Shown here one piece after another: positions 4,671 to 5,750 of a stretch of DNA of 5,750 nucleotides; within the stretch, counting starts at the first letter, position 1, and the number at the start of each line of letters is the position of its first letter. The DNA lies in assembly GCA_029821455.1 (NCBI GenBank), contig JALGTI010000274.1, positions 1 through 5,750 of the forward strand, in the 5' to 3' direction. The translations under genes were made by a program, and so were the position numbers. This stretch comes from Candidatus Zipacnadia bacterium (GTDB taxonomy: Bacteria > Armatimonadota > Zipacnadia > Zipacnadales > Zipacnadaceae). The notes below the pieces were generated by a model, which saw nothing but the letters and a program-made list of their open reading frames with translations, was not told the DNA's origin and made no database searches.

Positions 4671-5750
4671 TCAATAATCTTCGGGTAATCCTTCGATGTA
4701 TGCAACGGCCTCACCGACTACGAAGAATGAGCCAGTCACGCAGATGCAGTCGTGCGGCCCGGCAATCTGTCGAGCGCGGTCAAGAGCAGCCCTGACCCGG
4801 GGAATAAGCTCAGGCTCTGCCAACCAGATGCCGGCAGTCCGTTGGTGAAGGTCCTCAAGGAGCATAGCGCGGCGCAGGCGGGCCTGAGTGAGGATGACGT
4901 GGTCAGCCAGGGGCGCGAGCCGGGAGGCAATGGCGGCGGCATCCTTATCTTGGGAGATACCCAGGATGAGAATCAACCGTCTGAACTGAAGATACTCAGG
5001 CAAGGCAGCGGCCAGCGCTGTGGTGGATGGCTCATTGTGGGCGCAGTCCAATACCAGCCATGGCCGGGCCTGCCGAACCTCGAACCGCCCTGGCCAGTGC
5101 AGCTCCGCCAGGCCGTGCTGGAAATCAGCAGCCTCGATGCGCCAGCCCAGACTGCGAAGCTGGACGACTGCCTCGTACGCTAGTGCCGCATTCAGAGCCT
5201 GGTGGCGGCCCAGTAGGGGGGTGCTGATTTCTAGACTGCCGTCGTCGGTCTGGAGAGTGAACTGCTGGCGCGGCGGGCTGAAGTCGTCATCAGTTTCTGG
5301 AACGGGTACGGGCCTGGCTCGTTCGAACACCGGCTGGCTCGTGATGGGTTTGTAGGGTGACTGGAGTTCGTCAGCTCTTTGTCGAATCACCTCTCCCGCC
5401 TCTGGTTCCTGCGGCGCACAGATCACCGGGACCCCCGGCTTGATAATACCGGCCTTCTCGCCGGCGATGGCGGCCAAGGTATCCCCCAGGATCTCCGTAT
5501 GGTCAAAGCCGACGGTGGTGATGACCGTCAGCAGCGGGGCGATGATGTTGGTGGCATCCAGGCGACCGCCGAGGCCGGTTTCGATGATGGCAATGTCAAC
5601 GCGCGCCCGCGCAAACGCCAGCAAGCCCATACCTGTATAGATTTCAAAGAATGTAGGCGAGGTAAGCTGGTCGCTGTCGCGCAGTTCCTCGGCAGCCGGC
5701 TGGATGAGGCATACCAGTTCGGTGAGGGCAGTTTCACTGATTGGCTCGCC
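4671..5750 (-). CDS. folC: Folylpolyglutamate synthase / dihydrofolate synthase (5' end outside window)
   Basis: The last 359 residues of a FolC-type Mur ligase are present. The enzyme uses ATP in the cytoplasm to add glutamate to dihydropteroate and/or to folates. Seen: TFFEIYTGMGLLAF (33-46); ETGLGGRLDATN (57-68), whose E57 is a magnesium ligand; GFDHTEILG (81-89) with H84; and GEKAGIIK (97-104) with K99. E57, H84 and K99 match the spacing of Glu143, His170 and the carbamylated Lys185 of the Lactobacillus casei enzyme. The C-terminal domain follows, with LDCAHNEPS (234-242, family D-x-A-H-N), LILGISQDKD (261-270) and a closing TGSFFVVGEA (339-348). The N-terminal P-loop (GTNGKGS type), some 70 residues upstream, is not in the window. 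The frame is open from the right edge through 5750, so the Met at 5630 is internal, not a start. No defect is seen in the visible part. The stop is 108 nt from the sigma-like frame. Confidence 0.96.
   Translation of the reverse strand, partial: GEPISETALTELVCLIQPAAEELRDSDQLTSPTFFEIYTGMGLLAFARARVDIAIIETGLGGRLDATNIIAPLLTVITTVGFDHTEILGDTLAAIAGEKAGIIKPGVPVICAPQEPEAGEVIRQRADELQSPYKPITSQPVFERARPVPVPETDDDFSPPRQQFTLQTDDGSLEISTPLLGRHQALNAALAYEAVVQLRSLGWRIEAADFQHGLAELHWPGRFEVRQARPWLVLDCAHNEPSTTALAAALPEYLQFRRLILILGISQDKDAAAIASRLAPLADHVILTQARLRRAMLLEDLHQRTAGIWLAEPELIPRVRAALDRARQIAGPHDCICVTGSFFVVGEAVAYIEGLPEDY

Overview
The window is a GC-rich bacterial chromosomal segment from a lineage I cannot name with certainty. 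Gene content and the style of its short dispersed repeats resemble Planctomycetota or Armatimonadota-type environmental bacteria, but this is a weak inference and no rRNA or other marker is present. Almost all well-supported genes lie on the minus strand, so they are read from high to low coordinates.

From the right edge, the minus strand carries folC (truncated by the window at its 5' end). Next come a short ECF-type sigma factor that has region 2 but no region 4, and a repeat- and hairpin-rich stretch around 4030-4190. A zinc-ribbon membrane protein follows, with its own clear sigma70-type promoter. An intergenic segment of about 530 bases follows; its only coding candidates are two short, translationally overlapping plus-strand ORFs, and a GC hairpin lies near its left-gene boundary at 3069-3096.

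The left half is a probable three-gene minus-strand operon. It holds a secreted protein of unknown function (about 465 aa), a DNA-3-methyladenine glycosylase of the AAG/Mpg family, and a sugar phosphate isomerase/epimerase-like TIM-barrel protein that runs off the left edge. Gaps are 42 nt (occupied by a perfect 9-bp palindrome that starts at a stop codon) and 11 nt. The grouping of base-excision repair, a sugar-isomerase fold and an exported protein gives no obvious common pathway.

Most of the window is ordinary housekeeping and accessory content. The points most worth a second look are the sigma factor lacking region 4, whose reading frame runs through an intrinsic terminator and a dispersed-repeat block, and the small coupled ORF pair at 2738-2985. 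I saw no CRISPR array, tRNA, transposase, toxin-antitoxin pair or recognisable defence system.
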